From Bacteroidales bacterium (GTDB taxonomy: Bacteria > Bacteroidota > Bacteroidia > Bacteroidales > UBA932): a DNA stretch of 64,000 bases. The translations under genes were made by a program, and so were the position numbers. This document shows positions 27,243 to 35,426 of this stretch, piece after piece. The stretch lies in the NCBI GenBank assembly GCA_017544265.1, contig JAFYEM010000025.1:1-64000 (forward strand). The letters are read 5' to 3'. Every line of letters starts with the position of its first letter. Position 1 is the stretch's first letter. The notes under the pieces were generated by a model. The model was not told where the DNA came from. It saw nothing but the letters and a program-made list of their open reading frames with translations, and did not search any database.

Positions 27243-29027
27243 TTATGGAATCAGCAAGGCGATTATCTCGGATTTCGCGACTTTCTGGCCCTGCCTGGCG
27301 ACCACTGCTGCAAGACGGCCGTCTGCGGCGGGAATGATTTCTTCCAGACCGTAACGCGTCTGGACATAGCCAAGCGGAACTCCGGCCTTGACCGCGGTTC
27401 CGGCGACAGGAGCGGATGACGGGCCGTCCACATCGACCTCATAGAGGAGTTCTCCGGCGGCGGGTGCCTGGACAGCAATGGCGCCTGGAAATTCCGCAGT
27501 GAGCTTTTCTATGTCTATTGAAGGCATCTCCACGACCGGGCGTACCAGCACCACGGGGGCTCCGGCCTTAGCCTTCAGATCAGCGAGTTCCTTGTTGAAG
27601 CGCTCCTTTGCGATGCCGCTGCGGTAGTCTCTGTACTGGCGCTCGTGCATTGCGAATTCGAAGAGTTCCTCCTCATCCTGTCCTTCGTCCCAGCCTTCTT
27701 CTCTCATCATCTGACGGAAGCGGGGCAGCTCGTCGGGATAATTGTCCTGGGGGTTCTTGTCGGTGAATTCAAAGCCCTTTTCTTTTGCAAGTTCGATGAT
27801 TTCAGGCGCAAGGGGACCGGGCAGGCGGCCCATGTCGCCAAGTATCATGCCCCAGGTGTCTTTGTCTATGGTGCTCCAGCGGGGCTTATCCGAAAGCATG
27901 TTCAGCAGATTCATAAGCGCAGTGTTCTTCACATACTGGCTGAACGGAGTCACCAGCGGCGGATAGCCGAGCCTGGGCCAGACGTATTCCACCTCGGAGA
28001 ATAGTTTCACCATCAGTGTGTCCAGAGACATTTCCGGGCGTCCGTGGGACCGCTGGGTAGCATTGATCGCCCCCTGGAAGCCCTTTAGGTCAGCCATCAT
28101 AGACCCCATCATCCCGCCGGGAAGGCCGCAACCGACAAGCAGGGAGGTCATCTTCGAGTTAGAAGGATTGATCCAGTAGCCGAGGAAATCGTCTATGAAC
28201 TTCTGTGTAAGGCGGCGCACCTCCATATATGCGTCCATGTTTATGTCTTTCACGAGGAAACCGTCCGCACGGAGCATTTCCCGGATGGTTATCACGTCCG
28301 GATGGACCTTGCCCCATGAAAGCGGTTCCACGGCGACGTCCAGATAGTCCGCTCCAGCTCTTGCGACTTCCAGCATGGACGCGGGAGAAAAGCCCGGGCC
28401 GGTGTGACCGTGATACTGGACCTTGATCTGGGGATATTTCTTCTTTATGCCTGATGTCAGCTGCGCAAGGAAGGTCGGCCTGCCGATTCCGGCCATGTCT
28501 TTGAGGCAGATTTCATCGGCCCCGTACTGCACCACCTTGTCCACTATGTCAAGATAGTATCCGACGGTATGCACAGGGGAGGAGGTAATGGACAGGGCTA
28601 CCTGTGAAAGCATGCCGGCCTTCTTGGCTCCTTCCACCGAACCGCGCAGGTTGCGGTGGTCGTTAAGTCCGCAGAAAGAACGGGCGATATCGGTGCCCTG
28701 GGCCTTCTTGACCTTGAACATAAGTTCCCTTACATCGGCGGGAACAGGATTCATCCTCAGTCCGTTGAGCCCCCGCTCCAGCATGTGGGTCTGCAATCCC
28801 GCCTTCCGCAGGGGAGCTGTCCAGCGGCGTACCGCGACATTGGGATTCTCCCCGAAAAGGAGATTAACCTGCTCGAAGGCGCCGCCGTTGGTCTCCACGC
28901 GGTCGAAGCAGCCCATGTCTATAATAGCCGGGGCTACCTCTTCGAGCTGGTCCACCCGGGGAACATATTTTCCTGAAGACTGCCACATGTCCCTGTAAAC
29001 CAGGGAAAACTTGATTTCCTTTGCCAT
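27243..29027 (-). CDS. Carboxyltransferase (PycB/OadA-like) with atypical biotinyl domain
   Basis: The 594-residue protein has the DRE-TIM barrel of pyruvate carboxylase B and oxaloacetate decarboxylase alpha subunits (about 5-300: VETNGGAFEQ, ICLKDMAGIGRPTFLAQL, VQYHGHTGPG) and the following PYC-OADA conserved domain (GGMMGSMMADLKGFQ). The C terminus (about 520-594) has the shape of a biotinyl/lipoyl domain, but where EAMKM is expected it reads VQTRYG, so the biotinylated lysine is missing. It probably works with a separate biotin carrier. The fold's first motif is RDMWQSS rather than the usual RDxHQS. No decarboxylase beta or gamma subunit is nearby. Confidence 0.85.
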   Translation of the reverse strand: MAKEIKFSLVYRDMWQSSGKYVPRVDQLEEVAPAIIDMGCFDRVETNGGAFEQVNLLFGENPNVAVRRWTAPLRKAGLQTHMLERGLNGLRMNPVPADVRELMFKVKKAQGTDIARSFCGLNDHRNLRGSVEGAKKAGMLSQVALSITSSPVHTVGYYLDIVDKVVQYGADEICLKDMAGIGRPTFLAQLTSGIKKKYPQIKVQYHGHTGPGFSPASMLEVARAGADYLDVAVEPLSWGKVHPDVITIREMLRADGFLVKDINMDAYMEVRRLTQKFIDDFLGYWINPSNSKMTSLLVGCGLPGGMMGSMMADLKGFQGAINATQRSHGRPEMSLDTLMVKLFSEVEYVWPRLGYPPLVTPFSQYVKNTALMNLLNMLSDKPRWSTIDKDTWGMILGDMGRLPGPLAPEIIELAKEKGFEFTDKNPQDNYPDELPRFRQMMREEGWDEGQDEEELFEFAMHERQYRDYRSGIAKERFNKELADLKAKAGAPVVLVRPVVEMPSIDIEKLTAEFPGAIAVQAPAAGELLYEVDVDGPSSAPVAGTAVKAGVPLGYVQTRYGLEEIIPAADGRLAAVVARQGQKVAKSEIIALLIP

Positions 29028-29039
29028 ATCCTAATTATT

Positions 29040-29055
29040 AATGACTTGAGTCATT
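29040..29055. promoter_or_regulatory. Short perfect palindrome upstream of the carboxyltransferase gene
   Basis: AATGACT and AGTCATT form a perfect inverted repeat with a two-base centre, 13 bases before the ATG at 29027. No TAnnTTTG element is visible nearby. It could be a regulator site; nothing identifies the protein. Confidence 0.35.
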
Positions 29056-29103
29056 TCGTTCGCTTAACGGAGTGTAGATGCCCGCAAAAAGACTCAGACA
29101 TTA

Positions 29104-29781
29104 TTATTGAAATTTATACGAACAGTCGCCCGATGCGGGGGTTATGTCTCCGGTGTCGTCATTGGTGGCATGCCATTTCCAGTGAAGCGTATATGATGTA
29201 TCGAAATCCGTACTTTCGAAGCAGGCGTATGTCTGGGCGAGCATCAGGTCTTCAAGTTCCATTCCGCCTTCTCCGTAATACTCTCCGTCGGCGTTGTGCA
29301 TGAGGGTCACAGTCTTTTTCTCCTTGTCCAGCACAAGATTCAGGTAATGAGTCTTGCGCTTGTCTGCATCTTTCGAGATGAATAGATTGACTCTAAGGTT
29401 AAGATATCCGCCGGCGAACCACGCCATGTCCACGTTCGCCGGATTGTCTGCCTTGAATTCATCCTTGGACGAATCCACCTCGGCGGGCGTGACGGGCTTT
29501 TTGGAAAGGGGATAGGAAAGCTGTTTGAGATTGATATTGAATTCGCTGTCGGAGATTCTCTTAAGTATGTCGCAGACATAGAGCACCCGTTTCCCGGCCT
29601 GGAGTTCAGCATTGGCCTCATTTTTCGTAATATTGTACTTCAGCCCGCCGTCGGACTGAATCACTCCTGAAGTAACCATGGTGCCGAATCCGTACTCATT
29701 TATGAAGAGTACGTCATTTTCCTTGTCACATCCGCACAACATCAGGACTGCGGCGGAAAGAACGAATAAAAACTTACGCAT
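29104..29781 (-). CDS. NigD-like lipoprotein
   Basis: The 225-residue protein has a lipoprotein signal (MRKFLFVLSAAVLMLCGC) and two parts typical of NigD-like proteins: a small OB-like domain with SGGLKYNI-type strands (about 30-110) and a beta-sandwich C-terminal domain with LNLRVNLFISKDADKRKTHYLNLV. NigD-like proteins were first seen next to a bacteriocin gene in Prevotella; their role is unknown. It overlaps the end of the Fur-like gene by eight bases, so the pair forms one transcript. Confidence 0.78.
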   Translation of the reverse strand: MRKFLFVLSAAVLMLCGCDKENDVLFINEYGFGTMVTSGVIQSDGGLKYNITKNEANAELQAGKRVLYVCDILKRISDSEFNINLKQLSYPLSKKPVTPAEVDSSKDEFKADNPANVDMAWFAGGYLNLRVNLFISKDADKRKTHYLNLVLDKEKKTVTLMHNADGEYYGEGGMELEDLMLAQTYACFESTDFDTSYTLHWKWHATNDDTGDITPASGDCSYKFQ

Positions 29782-30220
29782 TTTTAAGCTTTTTAGTCGG
29801 TCTTGCGACCAGTTGAATGTCTATATCTTCGACCGTGAAGCCCTTGAAACGGCGGCGGCGGAGTTTGGATTGGATTATGTCCATGAGTTCATCATCGACA
29901 AGATCGCGGAAGGTATTGTTTTCCCTGTCGTATAGATGGATGTGGCGCGATGAATTTACGTCGAAATACATCTTGTTGTTGCCGGAAAGGCGGCGCGTGT
30001 ATATGCGGCAGTCCGCCAGCTGGGACAGAATATTATAGACAGATGCTACCGTCACGCCGGCGCCCTTTTCCCTCAGCCTGTCCGCAACAGTATCAGCGCA
30101 AGCGTGGCCGAGTTCTATCATTACAGCATGGACGGCAAGCCTCTGGCGGGTGGTCTTCAGACCGTGCCGGTGCAGCTGGGATTCGAATTCCGTCAGTGAT
30201 TTTACTTGATTGGTTGCCAT
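29774..30220 (-). CDS. Fur-family transcription regulator lacking structural zinc cysteines
   Basis: The 148-residue protein has the Fur winged helix (HGLKTTRQRLAVHAVMIEL, VTVASVYNILSQLADCRIYTR) and a C-terminal dimer domain with RHIHLYDREN. The usual CxxC pairs are absent; only Cys41 and Cys70 remain, and HLICLDCG of classic Fur reads HLYDRENN here. It may therefore be a PerR- or Nur-like variant or sense through other ligands. The -7 element TATATTTG ends four bases before the ATG, giving a leaderless or nearly leaderless mRNA. It is divergent from tRNA-Val and co-transcribed with the NigD-like gene. Confidence 0.87.
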   Translation of the reverse strand: MATNQVKSLTEFESQLHRHGLKTTRQRLAVHAVMIELGHACADTVADRLREKGAGVTVASVYNILSQLADCRIYTRRLSGNNKMYFDVNSSRHIHLYDRENNTFRDLVDDELMDIIQSKLRRRRFKGFTVEDIDIQLVARPTKKLKNA

Positions 30221-30224
30221 GATG

Positions 30225-30232
30225 CAAATATA
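30225..30232 (-). promoter_or_regulatory. -7 promoter element of the Fur-like gene
   Basis: The minus strand reads TATATTTG with its last base four bases from the ATG, so transcription would start at or beside the start codon. Confidence 0.6.
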
Positions 30233-30256
30233 TCACTAATTTGGAAAAATTCAAAA

Positions 30257-30288
30257 TTTGGATATATCGGAAAAAGTATTTACCTTTG
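30257..30288 (+). promoter_or_regulatory. Promoter of tRNA-Val
   Basis: TTTG (30257-30260) and TACCTTTG (30281-30288) are separated by 20 bases, fitting the Bacteroidota -33/-7 pattern, with the tRNA starting 15 bases further. Confidence 0.7.
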
Positions 30289-30303
30289 CATTCCCTAATA
30301 GCA

Positions 30304-30378
30304 GGGCGCATAGCTCAGTTGGTTCAGAGCACCTGCCTTACAAGCAGGGGGTCGGCGGTTCAAATCCGTCTGCGCCCA
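30304..30378 (+). tRNA. tRNA-Val (anticodon TAC)
   Basis: GGGCGCA (30304-30310) pairs with TGCGCCC (30371-30377). The D arm is GCTC..GAGC, the anticodon arm CCTGC-CTTACAA-GCAGG shows anticodon TAC, and the T arm holds GGTTCAAATCC. CCA is not encoded. It is a lone tRNA with its own promoter and terminator. Confidence 0.97.
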
Positions 30379-30388
30379 CAAATTGAAA

Positions 30389-30419
30389 ACGGTCTTGAAA
30401 TGCTCAAGACCGTTTTTTT
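30389..30419. terminator. Intrinsic terminator after tRNA-Val, likely bidirectional
   Basis: ACGGTCTTGA (30389-30398) pairs perfectly with TCAAGACCGT (30404-30413) around a five-base loop, followed by a run of T to 30419. On the other strand the same stem is followed by TTTT, and the ROK gene's stop codon lies inside it, so it can serve both. Confidence 0.9.
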
Positions 30420-31617
30420 AAAGCCCCAGAACTTTGTTCCGCGAAAGGAGGGAGGCGCCGATAGGGGCGGCCTGGCGGCCGAGTTTGCTGAACTTTATAT
30501 GGGTGTCCCTGAGGGCTATGTTGAGAGCGTGCTTTTTGATGGCTGCACGTATGGGGAACATAAGGTAGTCGCCGGTGACGGCCAATTTGCCTCCGATGAC
30601 GACGAGTTCGGGATTGAATATGTTAATAAGTCCGGCAAGCGAGCGGCCAATGTTCTCCCCGAGTTCGCTCAGCACTTCGATGGTCAGCACGTCTTCCTCG
30701 TGGAGGGCTTTGAGAATGTCATTTATGTTAATGCGGCCTTCCTTGCGGAACTTTGCTCCCAGGCAGGAGGCCCTGCCTTCATTCAACTTCTCCAGAACCA
30801 TTCTCACAAGAGCGGAACCGGATGCTCCCGTTTCGAGGCAGCCGACCTTGCCGCAGCGGCATATCTGGTCGTTGTTGAGGATGGGGAAGTGCCCGAATTC
30901 ACCGGAGAAACCTGATTTCCCGTAGAATAGTTTCCCGTCCAGGATCATGCCCATACCGAGGCCCCAGCTGATATTGACGAAGATTACATTTTTCTCTTTC
31001 TTTACTACGCCTCCGAGGAATTCGCCGTATGCCATCGCCCTGGAGTCATTCTCGATGATTGCCTTGACTCCGAGTTCATCCTCGAGCATTTTGTCTATCT
31101 GAATATTCCCCGGGCCGGAGAAGCTGTTGCTGAAGCCGGTCTGGGGATTGACTCTTCCGGCCACGCTCACGCCTAGTCCGAGCACCTTGTCGAAATCCAG
31201 TCCCCTGGTGGAGAAAAAGTCCCGGAGCATCTGGCTGATGCCCATGACGCCATCTTCACCGACGGACATTATGAAGGGGATATCTTCAGCGGAAGTGATC
31301 TGGTTACCCTTGAAGTCATTCACTACGACGCTCGCATGGGTGTGGCGGATATCCACTCCGACAAACCATCCGGCATCCGGATTGAGACCGTAGATGCTGG
31401 GCTTGCGCCCTCCGGAGGTTCCGTATTTTCCAAGGTCCGACAAAAAACCCTCTTCAATCAGTTCCCCGACGAGTTTAGTGGTCGTAGGTACGCTGGTTCC
31501 AAGGTAATTGCTGATTTCGGAGATGCTTCTTTCGCCTTCCTTTATGCAGAGACCAAGAATGTTTCGCTTCAGCAGCGAACTTTTTCCGCCTTTTCTACTA
31601 AGAAATGTATTTCTCAT
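30418..31617 (-). CDS. ROK-family transcription regulator/kinase-like protein
   Basis: The 399-residue protein has an N-terminal winged helix (about 15-75, with ISEISNYLGTSVPTTTKLVGELIEEGFL) and a C-terminal ROK sugar-kinase fold. GVDIRHTHASVVV is the ATP-binding start, GEFGH precedes the zinc loop CRCGKVGCLETGASG. This is the NagC/Mlc/XylR architecture, a repressor that senses a sugar or sugar phosphate. The regulated genes are not obvious because its neighbours are not sugar genes. A weak promoter TAACTTCG lies at 31640-31647. Confidence 0.9.
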   Translation of the reverse strand: MRNTFLSRKGGKSSLLKRNILGLCIKEGERSISEISNYLGTSVPTTTKLVGELIEEGFLSDLGKYGTSGGRKPSIYGLNPDAGWFVGVDIRHTHASVVVNDFKGNQITSAEDIPFIMSVGEDGVMGISQMLRDFFSTRGLDFDKVLGLGVSVAGRVNPQTGFSNSFSGPGNIQIDKMLEDELGVKAIIENDSRAMAYGEFLGGVVKKEKNVIFVNISWGLGMGMILDGKLFYGKSGFSGEFGHFPILNNDQICRCGKVGCLETGASGSALVRMVLEKLNEGRASCLGAKFRKEGRININDILKALHEEDVLTIEVLSELGENIGRSLAGLINIFNPELVVIGGKLAVTGDYLMFPIRAAIKKHALNIALRDTHIKFSKLGRQAAPIGASLLSRNKVLGL

Positions 31618-31639
31618 AGTATTTTTTAGAAAATCAAGG

Positions 31640-31647
31640 CGAAGTTA
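31640..31647 (-). promoter_or_regulatory. Possible -7 element of the ROK gene
   Basis: The minus strand reads TAACTTCG, one mismatch from TAnnTTTG, 22 bases before the ATG. Confidence 0.35.
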
Positions 31648-31658
31648 AATAAATTTTT

Positions 31659-33104
31659 TTAAGAAGACAATGGTATTTTTGTAAATTCCTTGAAATTGAC
31701 AAGAAAAACCTGACCGACGGCGCGGGTGATGGCCGTATAGAGCCATTTCAGGTCCTCGGTACTTATGACGTCCTGCCATAGCGGATTGTCCACAAAGACG
31801 CATTCCCACTGCCCGCCCTGGGACTTGTGCCCGGTAATTGCGTTGGCGTATTTGAGTTGCAGCGCATTGAAATAGGGGTCTTCCCGCACTGCGTCGTAAC
31901 GTTTTTTCTTGGAACTTATGTGCGAATAATCTTCATTCACGCCCTTGTAGAGCATGTCGGACTCTTCGAATGTGAGGGCGGCAGATTCGGACAGAAGCGT
32001 GTCCAGCAGTACCTTGGCTTCAATTTCAGCATTGCCGTAGTCGGGAAATGTCAGAGTCGCGTCGGCAAAGTGCAGCCCGTAGCGCTCCTCATGATTGCGG
32101 ATCCGTGAGAGCACCGCCATATCCCCGTTTGCAATGAAATCAGTTCCCTCCAGTTCCTCTGCGAACTGGTAGCAGTTTTTCACTATCATCAGTCTGTCGC
32201 CACGTACAAGCTGCTCTTCCGTGAACTGTACCTGGGCACGTATTCCGGCATTGTAGCGTATAGCCCTGCGGTTGGAACGGGTCAGCACGATAGTCTCGTC
32301 AGTGCCGTAACGCGAATAGGCGGACGAAAGGGTGTCTATGAGATTTCCGCCTTCGATGCGAAGAATGTCGTCCAGCCCTCGGGTGTCTATGTCCAGCTCG
32401 CCGGAATTCAGCACAGCTTCTTCGGTAATAAGCTTTCTGAGGTAGGTGGCGACCTTCAGTATTCCGGATTCTAGGCCCTGACGGACTACAGTCGTGAGCT
32501 GGGTGAAGCGGACTCCGCCGAATGCGGACATGTATTCAGGCGAGAGCGCAGGCGAAGACTCCAGGCCCACCGGTGGAAGCTGGGCGGCATCTCCGAGCAG
32601 GATGAGTTTGCAGTCAGTTCCGGCCCGCACGAAATCCACCAGGTCTTTAAGCAGGTTGCCGGTGCCGAAAACAGCCCCTGAACGATTCTCCGATGGCGTT
32701 CCAATACCGATAAGCGATACCTCGTCCACAAAGAAAAGGCTTCCCCTGGCCTTGTTTGGCGAGAGGGAGAATTCTCCGAAACCGCTGTCGGAATGGGATT
32801 TCTGCCGGTAAATATGCTTGTGGATGGTCCATGCCTGACGGTGGGCATAGCCTGAGAGAACCTTGGCTGAGCGGCCGGTTGGGGACAGCAGCACGCATGG
32901 AACCTCCAGCGAGGACATCGTGTCTATGACTGCTGACGCGGCCGTGGTCTTGCCGGTTCCGGCATAGCCGTTGACAACCAGAATGTCACCATCGTCATCG
33001 GTCAGGAAAGCCGCGACATCATGAAGCATCCTCTCCTGGCAGGTCGTGGGAGGATAGCCAAGCCGGGAAATGAAGCTGGAATAAAGAAAGCCCGCGCGGT
33101 CCAT
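31659..33104 (-). CDS. RecD-like superfamily 1 DNA helicase
   Basis: The 481-residue ATPase has Walker A VNGYAGTGKTTAA (about 44-56), Walker B SLFFVDEVSLIG, a sensor LLGDAAQLPPVG and, near the C terminus, TGHKSQGGQWE, where RecD2 and related helicases have their motif V. It is shorter than RecD2 and lacks its N-terminal OB and helix-hairpin-helix region, like the stand-alone RecD-like proteins common in Bacteroidota. It may remodel DNA ends or stalled forks. Its ATG overlaps the trkH stop (TAATG), so it is translated with trkH. Confidence 0.88.
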   Translation of the reverse strand: MDRAGFLYSSFISRLGYPPTTCQERMLHDVAAFLTDDDGDILVVNGYAGTGKTTAASAVIDTMSSLEVPCVLLSPTGRSAKVLSGYAHRQAWTIHKHIYRQKSHSDSGFGEFSLSPNKARGSLFFVDEVSLIGIGTPSENRSGAVFGTGNLLKDLVDFVRAGTDCKLILLGDAAQLPPVGLESSPALSPEYMSAFGGVRFTQLTTVVRQGLESGILKVATYLRKLITEEAVLNSGELDIDTRGLDDILRIEGGNLIDTLSSAYSRYGTDETIVLTRSNRRAIRYNAGIRAQVQFTEEQLVRGDRLMIVKNCYQFAEELEGTDFIANGDMAVLSRIRNHEERYGLHFADATLTFPDYGNAEIEAKVLLDTLLSESAALTFEESDMLYKGVNEDYSHISSKKKRYDAVREDPYFNALQLKYANAITGHKSQGGQWECVFVDNPLWQDVISTEDLKWLYTAITRAVGQVFLVNFKEFTKIPLSS

Positions 33105-34549
33105 TACTTTCTGCGGAACAACATGGCGATAACTGCGAATACAGGATAAATCTCCACCCGGCCCAGGAACATGTCGAAGCAGAATAGCAGTTTCATCGTA
33201 GCAGTTTCTGCATTGTAGTTGCCCAGGGAGCCGATTTCGCCTATGGAAGGTCCGACATTGCCGAGCGCGGCGATGCTTGCGGTCACTGCATGTCCGCCCA
33301 CATCGGCAGTGAACAGGCCTATAATCATGGACACCACCACCAGCAGGATATACATGGAAATATAGAGAACGTGGGGGTATATGTCCTCATCGTGGAGGAC
33401 TCTGCGGCCGACGCGGATTTCGAACATCGCGGACGGTGCGAGGGTCTTTTTGATCTGCATCCAGATGGCCTTTATGAGAATCAGGATGCGGTCAATTTTC
33501 AGCCCCCCGGTGGTGGATCCCGCCATGCCGCATATCATGCTCACCGTGAGCAGTATGAAGCAGGGAATCAAGGGCCAGGTGGAGTTGTCGGCAATGGCAA
33601 ATCCAGTCGTGGATGCGTAACTGACGACATGGAATGAGGCATTCAGTATGGACCTTCCCCAGCTGTCGTAGATTCCGTCGATCTTGAGCGAAACAGCGGT
33701 GATGGCGGACGCTACGACAAGTCCTCCCAGGTAGAGCCTCACCACGGGGTTTCGGAGCGGACGCAGCGTACGGGTCGCAAGAGTCATGAATATCAGCCCG
33801 AAATGTACCGAAGACGCTATCATGAAAAAGATAGTGATCAGGTCTATGGCGAGGGAATCAAAGTGCCCGATTGAGAGATTCTTGGTCGAGAATCCGCCGG
33901 TGGCGCCCACGCTGAAGGCATGGTTGAGTGCGTCGAAAGGGGACATCCCCGCAATCAGGTAGCTGATGAATGCGAGGGCGAATATGCCCAGATAGACGGA
34001 GGTGAAAATATAGACAGTCTTGTTCGCCCTGGTGGAATAGCCGTCGCGCGACAGCGAGGAGAGCTCCATATTGGAGAGCCTCAGCCTGACGGGAGAGGAA
34101 CTCGGAATAATCAGCAGCAGGAAGACTACAACTCCGAGGCCCCCGATAAAGTGCGTGGAGGAGCGCCACAGCAGAAGGCTGTCCGGCAGGGCCTCGATAT
34201 CTTCCAGAATTGTCGCTCCGGTAGTGGTGAATCCGGAAACACTTTCAAACCAGGCGTTTACCAGAGTGAATGGCCCGCCCCAGAGGGCGTAGGGGAGCAT
34301 GCCGAAGACAAATGAAAGAATCCATGAGAGGACGATGATGATATAGCCGTCCTTGAGGGAGATTTTCGGGGCCCTTCGCACAAAGATGAAGGGAAAGACC
34401 CCGACGATGAACGTGATGGCGAAACTGATGGAAAGGGCAGTAAAAGCACTGTCCCCCTCAATAAGGGAGACAATCATGCTGATGAACATGAACAGGGCGC
34501 TGACAAGAAGGGCGACCCCGACGTTTCTGGATATTGCCTTAAGATTCAT
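33104..34549 (-). CDS. trkH: Potassium uptake protein TrkH/KtrB family
   Basis: The 481-residue inner-membrane protein has four repeated membrane-pore-membrane units. Filter-like loops are visible at SGFTTTGATI, SVGATGGFST, YASTTGFAI and ALGNVGPSIGE, which conduct potassium. Only about ten hydrophobic helices are visible, as usual for TrkH. The cytoplasmic NAD-binding partner TrkA/KtrA normally needed for gating is not in this window. Its start overlaps the preceding membrane-protein gene by 11 bases. Confidence 0.92.
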   Translation of the reverse strand: MNLKAISRNVGVALLVSALFMFISMIVSLIEGDSAFTALSISFAITFIVGVFPFIFVRRAPKISLKDGYIIIVLSWILSFVFGMLPYALWGGPFTLVNAWFESVSGFTTTGATILEDIEALPDSLLLWRSSTHFIGGLGVVVFLLLIIPSSSPVRLRLSNMELSSLSRDGYSTRANKTVYIFTSVYLGIFALAFISYLIAGMSPFDALNHAFSVGATGGFSTKNLSIGHFDSLAIDLITIFFMIASSVHFGLIFMTLATRTLRPLRNPVVRLYLGGLVVASAITAVSLKIDGIYDSWGRSILNASFHVVSYASTTGFAIADNSTWPLIPCFILLTVSMICGMAGSTTGGLKIDRILILIKAIWMQIKKTLAPSAMFEIRVGRRVLHDEDIYPHVLYISMYILLVVVSMIIGLFTADVGGHAVTASIAALGNVGPSIGEIGSLGNYNAETATMKLLFCFDMFLGRVEIYPVFAVIAMLFRRK

Positions 34550-35381
34550 CTTCAGCCTTGTTCTCTTTCAATTTCTTGAGCCTGAGGCGGAGCAGACGGT
34601 TCTCTTCGGTGATTTCGGTGATTCCTGCATTCAGCTGCGATAGTTCATCGTCGCCGTCGAATGTATAGTCGTATTTTCGGGCGAAATCGATATAGTTCTC
34701 CAGTTCGTCAAGCATCTTGTAGATGGGGCTGACATAATAGACCGAAATGAAGAACATCAGCAGCAGTACCAGTATGATGCCCATGGCGATAGCGACGGCA
34801 CCCGGAATGACGCTTCTGCCGAAACCCTCGTCGAATGCGGCGGAATTGGCCTGAAGGTCGCTGAAAATCTCTGCGGAAAGCATGTCTATGTCGCCGCGGA
34901 GTTCCCCGAAAACAGGCTGCAGCCGGTCGAAATACCATTCCCTGGAGTTGATGAAGTCCGATTGGATGACTTCTTCCAGTTCCATGGAAGTCTGCATGTA
35001 GTTGTTGTAGGAGCAGAGTACAGAGTCTGCGAGGGGAAGAATGGTGCTGCGGGCTGCAATGGCGTTTTTCAGCGAGTCGCAGTCAGCGACGAACTTGTTC
35101 TGGTCGAAGTCAGGAATGCCGGAGATTGAATTGTAGCCGATAGCCTTCAGAATGCCCAGGTTGTAACTGTCCACGGCACTGCTCAGTTCCTGGGTCAGGT
35201 TTATGGAGCGGATGTTGTCACCGATGAGTTCGGAGACGTAATTGCTCATCTTGCGGTACTCGAGTATGCTGATTGCGCTGGAAATGAAAAGGACAGCGGC
35301 AATCAGGCTCAGGCTGATCACCATTTTCGAGCGCAACGAAAGCTTGAAAGCTTTTACCTTATTTCTGAACTTTCCAAACAT
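34539..35381 (-). CDS. Two-helix membrane protein with HAMP-like linker, no output domain
   Basis: The 280-residue protein has a basic N terminus, a membrane helix (about 20-38), a helical extracytoplasmic region (about 40-190), a second membrane helix (about 195-220) and then YYVSPIYKMLDELENYIDFARKYDYTFDGDDELSQLNAGI, which resembles a HAMP linker, followed by a coiled coil to the end. This is the sensing half of a histidine kinase or chemoreceptor without a kinase, cyclase or signalling domain. It overlaps trkH by 11 bases. The frame's first codon is a TTG inside the promoter, so ATG 35381 is used. Confidence 0.72.
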   Translation of the reverse strand: MFGKFRNKVKAFKLSLRSKMVISLSLIAAVLFISSAISILEYRKMSNYVSELIGDNIRSINLTQELSSAVDSYNLGILKAIGYNSISGIPDFDQNKFVADCDSLKNAIAARSTILPLADSVLCSYNNYMQTSMELEEVIQSDFINSREWYFDRLQPVFGELRGDIDMLSAEIFSDLQANSAAFDEGFGRSVIPGAVAIAMGIILVLLLMFFISVYYVSPIYKMLDELENYIDFARKYDYTFDGDDELSQLNAGITEITEENRLLRLRLKKLKENKAEDES

Positions 35382-35387
35382 ATCCCG

Positions 35388-35395
35388 CAAATATA
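35388..35395 (-). promoter_or_regulatory. -7 promoter element of the trkH unit
   Basis: The minus strand reads TATATTTG with its last base seven bases from the ATG at 35381, predicting a leader of only a few bases. Confidence 0.6.
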
Positions 35396-35426
35396 TAAAA
35401 AATATCAGATATTACGCTCACGCAGT

